From contig JABARH010000028.1 of the NCBI GenBank assembly GCA_019187665.1, forward strand, positions 1-64,000: DNA of 64,000 nt, given 5' to 3'. This document shows, piece after piece, positions 18,250-25,624 of the stretch; the first letter of the stretch is position 1; the number at the start of each line of letters is the position of its first letter. Both the position numbers and the translations under genes were made by a program. A model generated the notes under the pieces. The model worked only from the letters and a program-made list of their open reading frames with translations, searched no databases and had not been told where the DNA came from. This stretch comes from Anaerolineales bacterium. Lineage in GTDB: Bacteria; Chloroflexota; Anaerolineae; Anaerolineales; Villigracilaceae.

Positions 18250-19247
18250 TTACGCGGAGAATCTGACGGTGACCGCCTCATGCCCGCGCGCGTTGATTCT
18301 TACTTCGCCGCTTTTCCCCACCTTGAGGCGGGCGACTGTTTCCTCGGCCATGTCCACCTGTCGGGCTTGCGCGAATCTGCGCCAGGGCGTGAGCGTGACC
18401 GCGATTGCCTCGTCGCCGATGTTGTAACCGCGCACGATCCAACTGTGACCGTCCTCCGTCTCTTTGACCGCGCTGACCGCGAAGGACGGGTGATCCACGC
18501 GGACGAATGACCCGCTGGCGGGGAGAGTCCCCGTGTGGAGGCTGGTGGAGACCGCGCGCAGGGGAGTTTCAAAATTCCAGGCGTGCTTGCAGGACAAATT
18601 GCCAATTTGTCCTGCCTGCTGGGGGAGCAAGTTGGCAACTTGCTCTACAATAACAGAATAGTCAAATTCCCATTCGCCGATCATCTGCGCGTCGGGCGTT
18701 TCGAGGAAAGGGCCCGCGTGTCCCTTGCGCGCGGAGAAGTCGTCGCGCGAGAGCCAGCCCACGCAGCGCAGGAGGGTGAGGGCGATTTCGGTTTTGCAGT
18801 TTGGCGCCAGATTTCTCTGCAATGCTTCCACTTCGGGCAGGCCGCGATTGGCGACGGTCAATCTGTTTTGCCCGTTTGAAATTGACGTGAACGCGCGCTG
18901 GTGCGTTTCGGGGCGCGGCTGTTCGACCCAGGTTTCATCGAACGGGGGAATTCCAATGGGCCGCTTGATGATTTCGAAATGACCATCGTGATTGGCGGAA
19001 TCGGCTGCAAACGGCGCGGCGAAGTGGACGCGCAGGCGATGATCTTTGGCGCGGTTGCCTACGCGGGTGTGGATGTCGGCGCGCGCGACCCCGTGTGTGA
19101 GCGTGATGGTTGTTGTGATGGGGAGTTCCACCGTTTCCCGTGAACGCGATTTTCGGTCTGCGCTCAGGCTGGCGGGAACGGTCAACGCGAGCGCGACGGT
19201 CATGCTCTGCTGGACGGGGCCGCGCGTAATGTTCACTGCGCGTAATT
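18250..19247 (-). pseudogene. 3' fragment of a GH38 alpha-mannosidase
   Basis: About 330 residues match the C-terminal beta-domain region of GH38 alpha-mannosidases: KLRAVNITRGPVQQ, then ARDH-like AKDHRLRVHF, LLRCVGWLSRDDFSARKGHAGP, and a C-terminal VRGYNIGDEAI segment. The catalytic N-terminal half (usually 400 or more residues) is missing. The homology stops at about 19247, where the sequence changes abruptly to a metallo-beta-lactamase-fold gene on the other strand. The region around 18590-18650 (near AWNFETPLR) holds a short inverted repeat, GACAAATTGCC...GGCAATTTGTC. The start at 19272 is only the first ATG in the frame and is not a real start. Confidence 0.7.
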
Positions 19248-19939
19248 TGGGCGCGGCGGGCTGGCTTGCCACTCAGGGCGCGGAGATTTATGTGCATCCC
19301 ATCGGCGCGCCGCACATGCTCCACCCTGAAAAGTTGATCGCCAGCGCAACGCGCATCTATGGAGATCGAATGCAAACGCTGTGGGGCGATTTCCTGCCCG
19401 TGCCTGAAAATAAACTGCACATTGCGAATGATGGCGAAGGGATTCGTATTGGGAGCGCGGAATTTATTCCGCATAACACACCCGGTCATGCGGAGCATCA
19501 CTTCGCTTATCAATTCGAAGAGATCGTCTTTTGCGGCGACGTGGGCGGCGTGCGCATCCCCGGTTATCAATATCTGCGCGTGCCAATGCCTCCGCCTGAA
19601 CTGAACCTCGAACGCTGGAAGGAAAGTGTTGCAAAATTACGCGCGCTCAAATCCCCGCGCATTGCGCCGACTCACTTTGGGATCTACGATGATGTGGATT
19701 GGCAACTCGCCGAAGTTGAAAAAGGACTCGACTCCGCCGCGCGTTGGATGGAACAGTCCATGCAGAACGAGACGTCCATCGAAGAACTGCGCGAAAGTTT
19801 TACAAAATGGGTGATGGATGAAGGCAGAGCCATCGGCTTGAGCGAAGATGTGGTCAAAGCCTACGAGGTGGCGAACCCCCTCGGCATGAGCGCGGATGGG
19901 TTGCTGAGATATTGGAAGAAGGGAAAAAAACCAGGATGA
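19248..19939 (+). pseudogene. 3' fragment of an MBL-fold metallo-hydrolase
   Basis: About 230 residues match the C-terminal part of MBL-fold hydrolases: GWLATQGAEIYVHPIGAPH, the metal-binding His/Asp segments HNTPGHAEHH and VFCGDVGG, and PTHFGIYDD. The N-terminal strand with the HxHxDH metal motif is missing; it should lie just before GAAGWLA. The open frame upstream (from 19046) is only the antisense of the mannosidase fragment. The gene is therefore cut at the same base pair, within a few nt, as the GH38 gene on the opposite strand. Confidence 0.7.
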
Positions 19940-19968
19940 TACATGTCGTATCATCCTGGTCCATTTTT

Positions 19969-20649
19969 CTACGAAAGGTTTTTATCTGTTTGCTGTGCCC
20001 ACAAAATGCCTAGTATGACAATGCCGCCCACTGGAATGAGCAGGTACAATTGCCACCATCCGCTCTTGCCGATATCGTGAAGGCGGCGCGCGCCCGCCGC
20101 CAACAGGGGAAGCAGTGTGGCAATCAAGAATACGCTAGCCAGGGACTCGCTCAGGTATGCCATTGCCGAGGTAGCCAATGTAACGAACAGCGCGAACCAC
20201 CAAAACTCGGACCGCGCCGCCCGCCCATTGAAATCCGCATATTTTGCCAAGCAGACGCGGATCGCGCCAAAGAACGTGGACGAGTCCGCTTCGCTGTTGG
20301 CTTTTGAATTCAACAAATTTTCCATTCCTAACTCCTTGCTGATTATAGAGACAGCTTCTCTCAAAGGTGTGACCCAGTTCCTTGAACTGGGCTGGTCTCT
20401 ATTTTCGGCAAGTTCTACTCCGGGCGCAACTGTGGATTCCCCTAGTTTTTGGGGTTTGGACTTTCCCAGCTTCAATACCAATTCCATGCGAGAGCCGACC
20501 TGATATTTTGTAAAGATATTTTTCAAATGAAATTCGACCGTGCGCTCGGATATATGAAGGGAAGAAGCGATCAGCTTGTTGCTGTTGCCTTCGATGAGTA
20601 AATTGACCACATCCTGTTCCCGTTTGCTCAATTGATTTGATCGCGTCAT
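19969..20649 (-). CDS. LuxR-type HTH fused to a DUF805 membrane domain
   Basis: 226 aa from the ATG at 20649. Residues 5-62 are a LuxR/GerE helix-turn-helix (LSKREQDVVNLLIEGNSNKL, then ISERTVEFHLKNIF). After a linker of about 60 aa comes a DUF805 domain (residues 125-225) with FFGAIRVCLAKYADFNGRAARSEFWWF, two or three membrane helices and the GARRLHDIGKSGWW signature. Usually these domains belong to separate proteins. A membrane-bound DNA-binding regulator is the natural reading, but its signal is unknown. There is no good Shine-Dalgarno sequence; longer starts would run into the palindromic repeat upstream. Confidence 0.85.
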   Translation of the reverse strand: MTRSNQLSKREQDVVNLLIEGNSNKLIASSLHISERTVEFHLKNIFTKYQVGSRMELVLKLGKSKPQKLGESTVAPGVELAENRDQPSSRNWVTPLREAVSIISKELGMENLLNSKANSEADSSTFFGAIRVCLAKYADFNGRAARSEFWWFALFVTLATSAMAYLSESLASVFLIATLLPLLAAGARRLHDIGKSGWWQLYLLIPVGGIVILGILWAQQTDKNLS

Positions 20650-20680
20650 TGTAGTTTTTTCTTTCGGATGGTTATGTATA

Positions 20681-20846
20681 AGACCTCGTGCGAAAGTCAT
20701 TTTTGCCGCAGAGATCACAGGGAAAATGAGCATTTCCACCTGCCCCGAACGCAGGCGCTGGGTCAAGGGTCTCTGTGGACTCTCTCGAAGAACATCAGGA
20801 CGATGTGTGGCTGAGCGAGAGACACTGATGCAAGAGGTCTATTTAT
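20681..20846. repeat. Palindromic intergenic element (AGACCTC ends)
   Basis: The ends read ATAAGACCTCGTGC (left) and TGCAAGAGGTCTAT (right) and are imperfect inverted repeats. The inside includes GCCGCAGAGATCACAG and GGTCTCTGTGGA, a weaker inverted pair. It fills the gap between the LuxR-DUF805 gene and the reductase gene; no gene is seen in it. Confidence 0.55.
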
Positions 20847-20863
20847 GAAATACTCTCTACGAA

Positions 20864-21424
20864 TTATTTCTGATACCGCAACGCGACAACTCCCGAACGG
20901 AACGTTTTCGATCCGATAAGTTTCAACGTCAGGTTCGCGCCCGATTCAAACAAGCGCGGACCTGCTCCCGCAATGACGGGATGGACGACGAAGTGATACT
21001 CGTCAATCAGGTCCCATTGCGCGGCTTGCGAGGCGATGTTGAGACTGCCGATGGAGATATTTTTCCCTGGCTGTCCTTTTAACTTTATGATCTCTTCCCG
21101 AAGACCTCCGTGCAGGAGCGTGGTGTTGTTCCATTCTACGCTCTTCATCGTCGTTGAAAAGACGATCTTGGGTACGGAATCGAATACCCGCGCGAATTCG
21201 TTGACCGTTGGCGTTTCCGATTGATCCACTGCGACATCGTGCCAGTACGGATACATCAGGTGATACGTGTTGCGCCCGAAAATGTCAACGCCTGTATTAC
21301 GCAAGAGTTCGGTGAAGTACTCGTGCACTTCGTCGTCGGGGAGCATCGCTTCATGACCGCAGTAGCCGTCTATGGTGATGTTGATCGCAAATACAACTTT
21401 TCTGATCGGTTGTTCTTCTGACAT
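20864..21424 (-). CDS. Dihydrofolate reductase/RibD C-terminal family protein
   Basis: 186 aa. The fold is indicated by VVFAINITIDGYCGH at the N-terminus, IFGRNTYHLMYPYW, KIVFSTTMKSVEWNN, ISIGSLNIASQAAQWDLIDE and HPVIAGAGPRLFE. Proteins of this group are NADPH-dependent reductases related to RibD and DHFR, but most stand-alone members have no known substrate. It lies downstream of methyltransferase 2 on the same strand, separated by a palindromic repeat. Confidence 0.85.
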   Translation of the reverse strand: MSEEQPIRKVVFAINITIDGYCGHEAMLPDDEVHEYFTELLRNTGVDIFGRNTYHLMYPYWHDVAVDQSETPTVNEFARVFDSVPKIVFSTTMKSVEWNNTTLLHGGLREEIIKLKGQPGKNISIGSLNIASQAAQWDLIDEYHFVVHPVIAGAGPRLFESGANLTLKLIGSKTFRSGVVALRYQK

Positions 21425-21481
21425 AGTTTCAATTCTCCATATTGTATTCTGTTTAACCTTGATTGGTTAACTTTTTGGTCA

Positions 21482-21552
21482 TGTCATGCTGAGCGAAGCG
21501 AAGCATCTCTACGCCTGAAAACAGAGACTCTTCGCTAACGCTCAGAGTGACA
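21482..21552. repeat. Palindromic repeat with TGTCATGCTGAGCG ends
   Basis: TGTCATGCTGAGCG (21482-21495) pairs with CGCTCAGAGTGACA (21539-21552). An inner AAGCATCTCT/AGAGACTCTT pair continues the hairpin. It lies between the reductase gene and methyltransferase 2 and may serve as a transcription or mRNA end. Confidence 0.75.
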
Positions 21553-21587
21553 TGTTGTAAGGTAACTAGGGTTAACCTGAATAGTCT

Positions 21588-22334
21588 CTAGTCTCTAGTC
21601 TTAACTCTCCTCCACCTCCCGATCAACATCTTTATCCGCAACTGCGCGCGCGCGTCGCCGTCTGAGAGCGCCCAAGCCGAACGCGTGGATCTTTGAGTCG
21701 CCTCATCCAACTCGATGAAATCGTTCCATTCGTCGTCAATCCACTCTTCCATGTCATGCGGCGTGTCCCACGAGTAGACGTACGAAAAGAATTCCTCGCG
21801 CTCGCGGATGAACCATCCATTGGACTCAGCCTCCGCCATCGAGCGATTCGCGGCGGTGTCGTCTGCGATGCCGACTTCGAAATCGTTCACTTTGCCTGTG
21901 ATTCTGGTCTCACGCGCCGACGCCACTTCCACCTCCCAGCGACTCAGCAGTGGGCGCAGGTCAATCAGAATCCCGTTTGGAATCAAAACGCGCCGAATTT
22001 CACTCAGGGCATGGACCATGCCCTCATGCGTGATACATCAAAGCGACCAGGCGAGTATGGCAATGTCGAACGTCTCTTTTGAGAAGGGGAGATGCTCCGC
22101 TTCGGAATGGACGAAATGGATTTTGTGTTTGCGGTCGTGAGGCGCGTCAATCGAAGCGACGCGCAACGCGCCATGGTCTGAGTCCAGCCCGATGGTTAGG
22201 GAGGAAGCATGGGCGTACTGCCACGTCAACCGCCCTTCGCCGCATCCGATCTCGACGACGCGCTTGTGCGAGAAATCCGCAAATTCATGCAGGTATTTTT
22301 TCTCGTTGCCTTCGATGTCTTTTTGAATGGTCAT
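21588..22334 (-). CDS. Class I SAM-dependent methyltransferase, likely selenoprotein (in-frame TGA), paralogue 2
   Basis: 248 residues when the TGA at 22040-22038 is read through. VVEIGCGEGRLTW (SAM motif I), GLDSDH and AILAWSL precede the TGA; a Cys codon (TGT) follows, then MVHALSEIRRVLIPNG. Everything matches paralogue 1 (16707-17444), including the C-terminal EWIDDEWNDF and KMLIGRWR segments, so both halves are under selection. The start at 22334 is chosen because the earlier ATG at 22355 lies next to a repeat; neither has a Shine-Dalgarno sequence. It ends a group that again starts with a upp gene. The function of the Sec-Cys pair could be redox or metal(loid) binding; this is a guess. 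Confidence 0.8.
22006..22040 (-). promoter_or_regulatory. Candidate bacterial SECIS element, methyltransferase 2
   Basis: Stem AGGGCAT (22024-22018) and ATGCCCT (22012-22006) closes the loop GGTCC (22017-22013), exactly 20 nt after the TGA at 22040-22038. A lower stem TCAC/GTGA can add to it. Compared with paralogue 1, one inner pair is changed from A-U to G-C on both sides, which supports a selected structure. Confidence 0.7.
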
Positions 22335-22402
22335 TGAGTAAATTGCCTTACGCATTTTGCCGCAGAGTCACAGAGACGCTGAGAAATCTTTCTAATTTTT
22401 TT

Positions 22403-22577
22403 CTTGCCACCTGACGCTTCGAATCAAAAGGTGGTTGAGTAGCCCGAAGCGACAGCGAAGGGCGTATCGAAACCACAAATCCCAGCGCTTTATGCTTCCT
22501 GTTGGTTTCGATACGGCGGACAAGCATCGCCTACTCAACCAACGAAATTTGTCTAGAGCAAGCTGTCAGGTGGCAAG
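22403..22577. repeat. Two nested palindromic elements
   Basis: The outer inverted pair is CTTGCCACCTGAC (22403-22415) and GTCAGGTGGCAAG (22565-22577). Inside it lies a second element with ends GGTTGAGTAG (22433-22442) and CTACTCAACC (22531-22540), and inner arms CGTATCGAAACCA / TGGTTTCGATACG. The inner one belongs to the same family as 26766-26933. One element appears to have inserted into another. The surrounding gap (22335-22632) holds no gene. Confidence 0.75.
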
Positions 22578-22632
22578 TTTTTTCTCACTGCGACTCTGCT
22601 CATTTCGCAGTCTGTGGCTAGCCTGCGTAATA

Positions 22633-23055
22633 TCATTGACTGAGTTGTTTCATCCGCTTCACGGACGCGGCGACCAGTTCTTTCAAAACTTTTTTATCCA
22701 CATCGCCCAGTTTTTTGATGTACAAACACCCGACGCTGGTGGTGAATTTGCCGAGTCTTTTGAGCAGATCTTTTTGCGCGTCGAACCCGCCCATGAGATA
22801 GAGCGTGAGATTTTGTTTGCGCGGCGAGAAACCTGTGAGCATCCAATCGCCTTCGCGTCCACTTTTGCTTTTGTAGTGATAACTGCCGAAGCCGACGATG
22901 CTCGACCCCCACATCTTCGGCTCTTCTTTCGTGACCTGCTTCATCATTTTCAGAATCTCGAAGCAGTCATTGCGGACAGCCTCATCTTTCACTTTATTCA
23001 GGAAACCTTCCACGCTCGCTTTGTTGACTTTGGTTTTCAATTCAGCCTTCGCCAT
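22633..23055 (-). CDS. DUF1801 family protein, copy 1
   Basis: 140 aa. The N-terminal KVNKASVEGFLNKVKDEAVR, the central EEPKMWGSSIVGFGSYHYK, then GREGDWMLTGFSPRKQNLTLYL and the C-terminal CLYIKKLGDVDKKVLKEL are typical of DUF1801, a small alpha/beta family of unknown function. A paralogue lies directly upstream (23225-23662), with about half of the residues shared. Both end in a Lys-rich helix. Confidence 0.85.
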   Translation of the reverse strand: MAKAELKTKVNKASVEGFLNKVKDEAVRNDCFEILKMMKQVTKEEPKMWGSSIVGFGSYHYKSKSGREGDWMLTGFSPRKQNLTLYLMGGFDAQKDLLKRLGKFTTSVGCLYIKKLGDVDKKVLKELVAASVKRMKQLSQ

Positions 23056-23129
23056 GTCAGCCTCCGATCAACTAACAAGTTTGAACTACTTTGGTGTGAA
23101 AAATGGATAAATCTCTTGTATCGTGAAAC

Positions 23130-23234
23130 GCGGGGCTAAAGCCACCTGCTCAGTGCATGGAAGCCCCTTCGGGGCTGTTGAGCGAGTCGGCTTTCAGCCG
23201 ACTTCCACGAACTGAGGCAGGGCTTTAGCCCGCC
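23130..23234. repeat. Palindromic element overlapping a stop codon
   Basis: GCGGGGCTAAAGCC (left) and GGGCTTTAGCCCGC (right) are inverted ends. Inside are hairpins AGCCCCTTCGGGGCT and AGTCGGCTTTCAGCCGACT. The right end covers the last codons and the TAA stop of the neighbouring DUF1801 gene (23225-23662). Confidence 0.75.
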
Positions 23235-23662
23235 GAATCGTGCTTTAACGCTTTCGATGCTTGGTATGTTTTGGCGATCAACTCTTTTAGCGTTTTCATA
23301 TCCACGTCGCTCAATTTTTTGATATACAGGCACACCTTGCTTCTTGTGTGTTTGCCAAGTTTTTTGAGCAGTGGTTTTTCGTAATCGTTCCCCGTCAGAA
23401 GATACAGCGTGATGTACTGCTTGCGCGGAGAAAAAGCGATCAACGGCATGTCGCCTTCGCGTCCGCTTTCGTACTTGTAATGCAACGACCCAAACCCGAT
23501 GATGCTTGGTCCCCACATCTTCGGTTTTTCTTTCGAGACCTGTTGCATGATCTTCACGATCTCGAAAGAGTCCTTGCGTTTTTGCTCGCTCTCAACCTTA
23601 TTCAAAAACGCCGTTACGCTTGCCTTATTGACTTTGGTTTTTATATCCGCATTCTTCGCCAT
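23225..23662 (-). CDS. DUF1801 family protein, copy 2
   Basis: 145 aa, with TKVNKASVTAFLNKVESEQK, KPKMWGPSIIGFGSLHYKYE, GREGDMPLIAFSPRKQYITLYL and CLYIKKLSDVDMKTLKELI matching copy 1. The last residues (HDSAG) and the stop are encoded by the end of a palindromic repeat, so the natural C-terminus may have been replaced. The function of the family is unknown. Both copies sit between upp copy 2 and methyltransferase 2. Confidence 0.85.
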   Translation of the reverse strand: MAKNADIKTKVNKASVTAFLNKVESEQKRKDSFEIVKIMQQVSKEKPKMWGPSIIGFGSLHYKYESGREGDMPLIAFSPRKQYITLYLLTGNDYEKPLLKKLGKHTRSKVCLYIKKLSDVDMKTLKELIAKTYQASKALKHDSAG

Positions 23663-23744
23663 ATCAGCCTCCGATTCAGTTAATCAATGCAAGCCAATCG
23701 CAAATCTCTGATCCTGCTGCACCATCAATCAGGTTACTTAACCG

Positions 23745-23880
23745 CCAATTACCAATTACCAATTACCAATTACCAATTACCAATTACACCATCCCTCAAT
23801 CTCTAGTCTCCAGTCTCCAATCTCTTTTCTCAATTCTCCAATCTCTATTCTCTAATTCTCCAATCCTCTAATTCTCTCTT
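23745..23880. repeat. Heptamer tandem repeat plus pyrimidine-rich repeat
   Basis: CCAATTA is repeated six times (23745-23786). It is followed by about 90 bases of degenerate, pyrimidine-rich units such as CTCCAATCTCTATTCT running up to the 3' end of upp copy 2. No gene or site is seen in the gap from 23663 to 23882 apart from this. Confidence 0.85.
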
Positions 23881-23882
23881 CC

Positions 23883-24509
23883 TCACCCCGTCCCAAACTG
23901 CCGATCCCCCGCGTCTCCCAGCCCTGGCACGATATACGCGCGCTCATTGAGATGACTATCAATCGCGCCGATGTGGATGTCAATGTCGGGATGCTTATCC
24001 TGCATCGCCTTGATTCCCTCAGGCGCGGCGATGAGACCGACGAACTTGATCTTCTTCACTCCCCAACGTTTGAGCACGTCCGCCGTTGCGGTGGCTGAGC
24101 CGCCAGTCGCAAGCATCGGGTCAAGGATGAGGCAGACCGATACGGTCGGTTCGGTGGGAAGCTTGTTGTAATACTCGACGGGTCGCAGGGTGTGTTCATC
24201 GCGGTACAAGCCGATGTGCCAGACTTCTGCAACAGGCATGAGTTCCCAGATCCCTTCCACCATACCAAGTCCCGCGCGCAGGATTGGCACGAGTCCGATC
24301 TTCTCTTTCAACTCGGAGCCTGTCATTCTGGCTAGCGGAGTTTCGAATTCGCGCGGCGCTACAGCCAAATCGGCAGTGGCTTCATATGCCAGGAGCGCGG
24401 CGATCTCGCGCACCAGTTCGCGGAATTTCTTAGGCTCGGTGATTTTGTCTCGCAGGCGCGAAAGTTTGTGCGCGACCAGCGGATGATTGGATGCGTATAC
24501 GTTTGACAT
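23883..24509 (-). CDS. upp: Uracil phosphoribosyltransferase, copy 2
   Basis: 208 aa, intact, with the same [20 protein letters not shown] loop and [12 protein letters not shown] end as copy 1 (17451-18077). The middle and C-terminal parts are almost identical between copies, while residues 20-85 have diverged. Two functional upp genes in 7 kb are unusual. As in the first group, a TGA-containing methyltransferase lies downstream on the same strand, here with two DUF1801 genes in between. Confidence 0.95.
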   Translation of the reverse strand: MSNVYASNHPLVAHKLSRLRDKITEPKKFRELVREIAALLAYEATADLAVAPREFETPLARMTGSELKEKIGLVPILRAGLGMVEGIWELMPVAEVWHIGLYRDEHTLRPVEYYNKLPTEPTVSVCLILDPMLATGGSATATADVLKRWGVKKIKFVGLIAAPEGIKAMQDKHPDIDIHIGAIDSHLNERAYIVPGLGDAGDRQFGTG

Positions 24510-24554
24510 GTTATTCTCCTCGATAATGAATATTTCGATTATAGCCTCATGCTA

Positions 24555-24684
24555 TGTCATTGCGAGGAGCGCTCTTGTGCTTTGCGACGCCTGTCCTGAG
24601 CATGTCGAAGGGAAGCAAACTCCTGTGTATTGAAGTATCTCTTAGAACAGGAGATTGCTTCGGGCTAACGCCCTCGCAATGACA
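24555..24684. repeat. Palindromic repeat with TGTCATTGCGAGG ends
   Basis: TGTCATTGCGAGG (24555-24567) is the complement of CCTCGCAATGACA (24672-24684). Inner arms AAGCAAACTCCTGT and ACAGGAGATTGCTT also pair. Repeats with these ends are common in many bacterial genomes. It lies between the divergent upp and ABC transporter genes. Confidence 0.8.
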
Positions 24685-24713
24685 TTTGATTCCTAAGCCA
24701 AAGATTAGGAAAA

Positions 24714-24742
24714 TTTTCACAAATGAACGGTAGGGGTATAAT
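24714..24742 (+). promoter_or_regulatory. Candidate promoter of the ABC exporter operon
   Basis: TTTTCA (24714-24719), a 17-bp spacer and TATAAT (24737-24742). It would give a 5' leader of about 50 nt, containing TTCC-TTCG-GGAA-type hairpin sequence, before the ATG at 24798. Confidence 0.5.
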
Positions 24743-24797
24743 ATTGAAGAAGTTCCTTCGGGGAATTTTCAAGATAATTTATCTCTTGCTATAAAAC

Positions 24798-25580
24798 ATG
24801 AACGCTCAAGCCTCAACCCAAAACCTGATCGAACTGCGCGACGTGGTGAAAACATATTCAACCGCGGCGGGCGATTTCACCGCGCTCAAACGCGTCAACA
24901 TGAACATCGGCGTGGGTGAATTTGTCGGCATTGTTGGCAAATCGGGCGCGGGAAAATCCACACTGCTCAACATGATCACAGGCGTGGACCATCTTAGCGA
25001 GGGCGAAGTCATTATCCACACGAACGGCTCGCCTGTTTCGGTGCACAAGAAAAAAGAAGATGAGATCGCGTTATGGCGCGGACAAATGATGGGCGTTGTA
25101 TTTCAATCGTTCCAACTTTTACCCATGCTCACACTAGTCGAAAACATCACCCTGCCCATGGACTTGTGCGGCAACTTCAGTCCAAAACAATCGCGTCAAC
25201 GCGCGCTCGAGTTGTTGCGTCTCGTCGAGATCGAAGAACATGCCGAGAAACTCCCCGCGCTCATTTCGGGCGGACAGCAACAACGCGTCGCCATTGCGCG
25301 CGCGTTGGCGAACGATCCGCCCATCATCATCGCGGACGAGCCGACGGGTAGTCTCGACTCGGTCACTGCCGATCACATCTTCGAACTCTTCGCGCGTCTC
25401 GTTGCCGATCAAGGCAAAACGATCGTAATGGTCACGCACGACGAGTCGTTGTCAACGCGATTCACGCGCGCGCTACAGATCGCGGATGGGGAGTTGATCA
25501 CGCCGAAGTTGGCGACCAACTCGAAGTCGGATCATGAAGCGGATTTGAATCCCAAAAAATCTTGGTGGAGGCGGAAGTGA
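24798..25580 (+). CDS. ABC transporter ATP-binding protein (MacB/LolD type)
   Basis: 260 aa. Walker [11 protein letters not shown]-loop [13 protein letters not shown], signature [14 protein letters not shown], Walker [14 protein letters not shown] and switch His in VTHDES are all intact. It belongs to the MacB/LolD/FtsE-type ATPases that work with FtsX-fold permeases. It is the first gene of an operon with a second ATPase, a two-FtsX-domain permease and a lipoprotein adaptor. These would form a tripartite export or envelope-stress machine; the substrate is unknown. The last residues are Lys/Arg-rich and overlap the region before the next gene. Confidence 0.92.
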   Translation: MNAQASTQNLIELRDVVKTYSTAAGDFTALKRVNMNIGVGEFVGIVGKSGAGKSTLLNMITGVDHLSEGEVIIHTNGSPVSVHKKKEDEIALWRGQMMGVVFQSFQLLPMLTLVENITLPMDLCGNFSPKQSRQRALELLRLVEIEEHAEKLPALISGGQQQRVAIARALANDPPIIIADEPTGSLDSVTADHIFELFARLVADQGKTIVMVTHDESLSTRFTRALQIADGELITPKLATNSKSDHEADLNPKKSWWRRK

Positions 25581-25624
25581 GTCCGCGTCGCGCCAAGGGG
25601 AAGTCTGGTTCTAACCCTCATGCG

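Noticed and set aside
19046..19247. N-terminal extension of the MBL-fold protein
   Set aside because: These 67 codons are the antisense of the mannosidase fragment and match no MBL sequence.
23745..23880. Possible CRISPR-like array of short repeats
   Set aside because: The units are 7 bp without spacers and no cas genes are present. The same reasoning excludes the 7-, 8- and 14-bp arrays elsewhere.
24555..24684. Small RNA gene or riboswitch upstream of the ABC operon
   Set aside because: The palindrome has the ends of a common dispersed repeat and shows no known riboswitch core.
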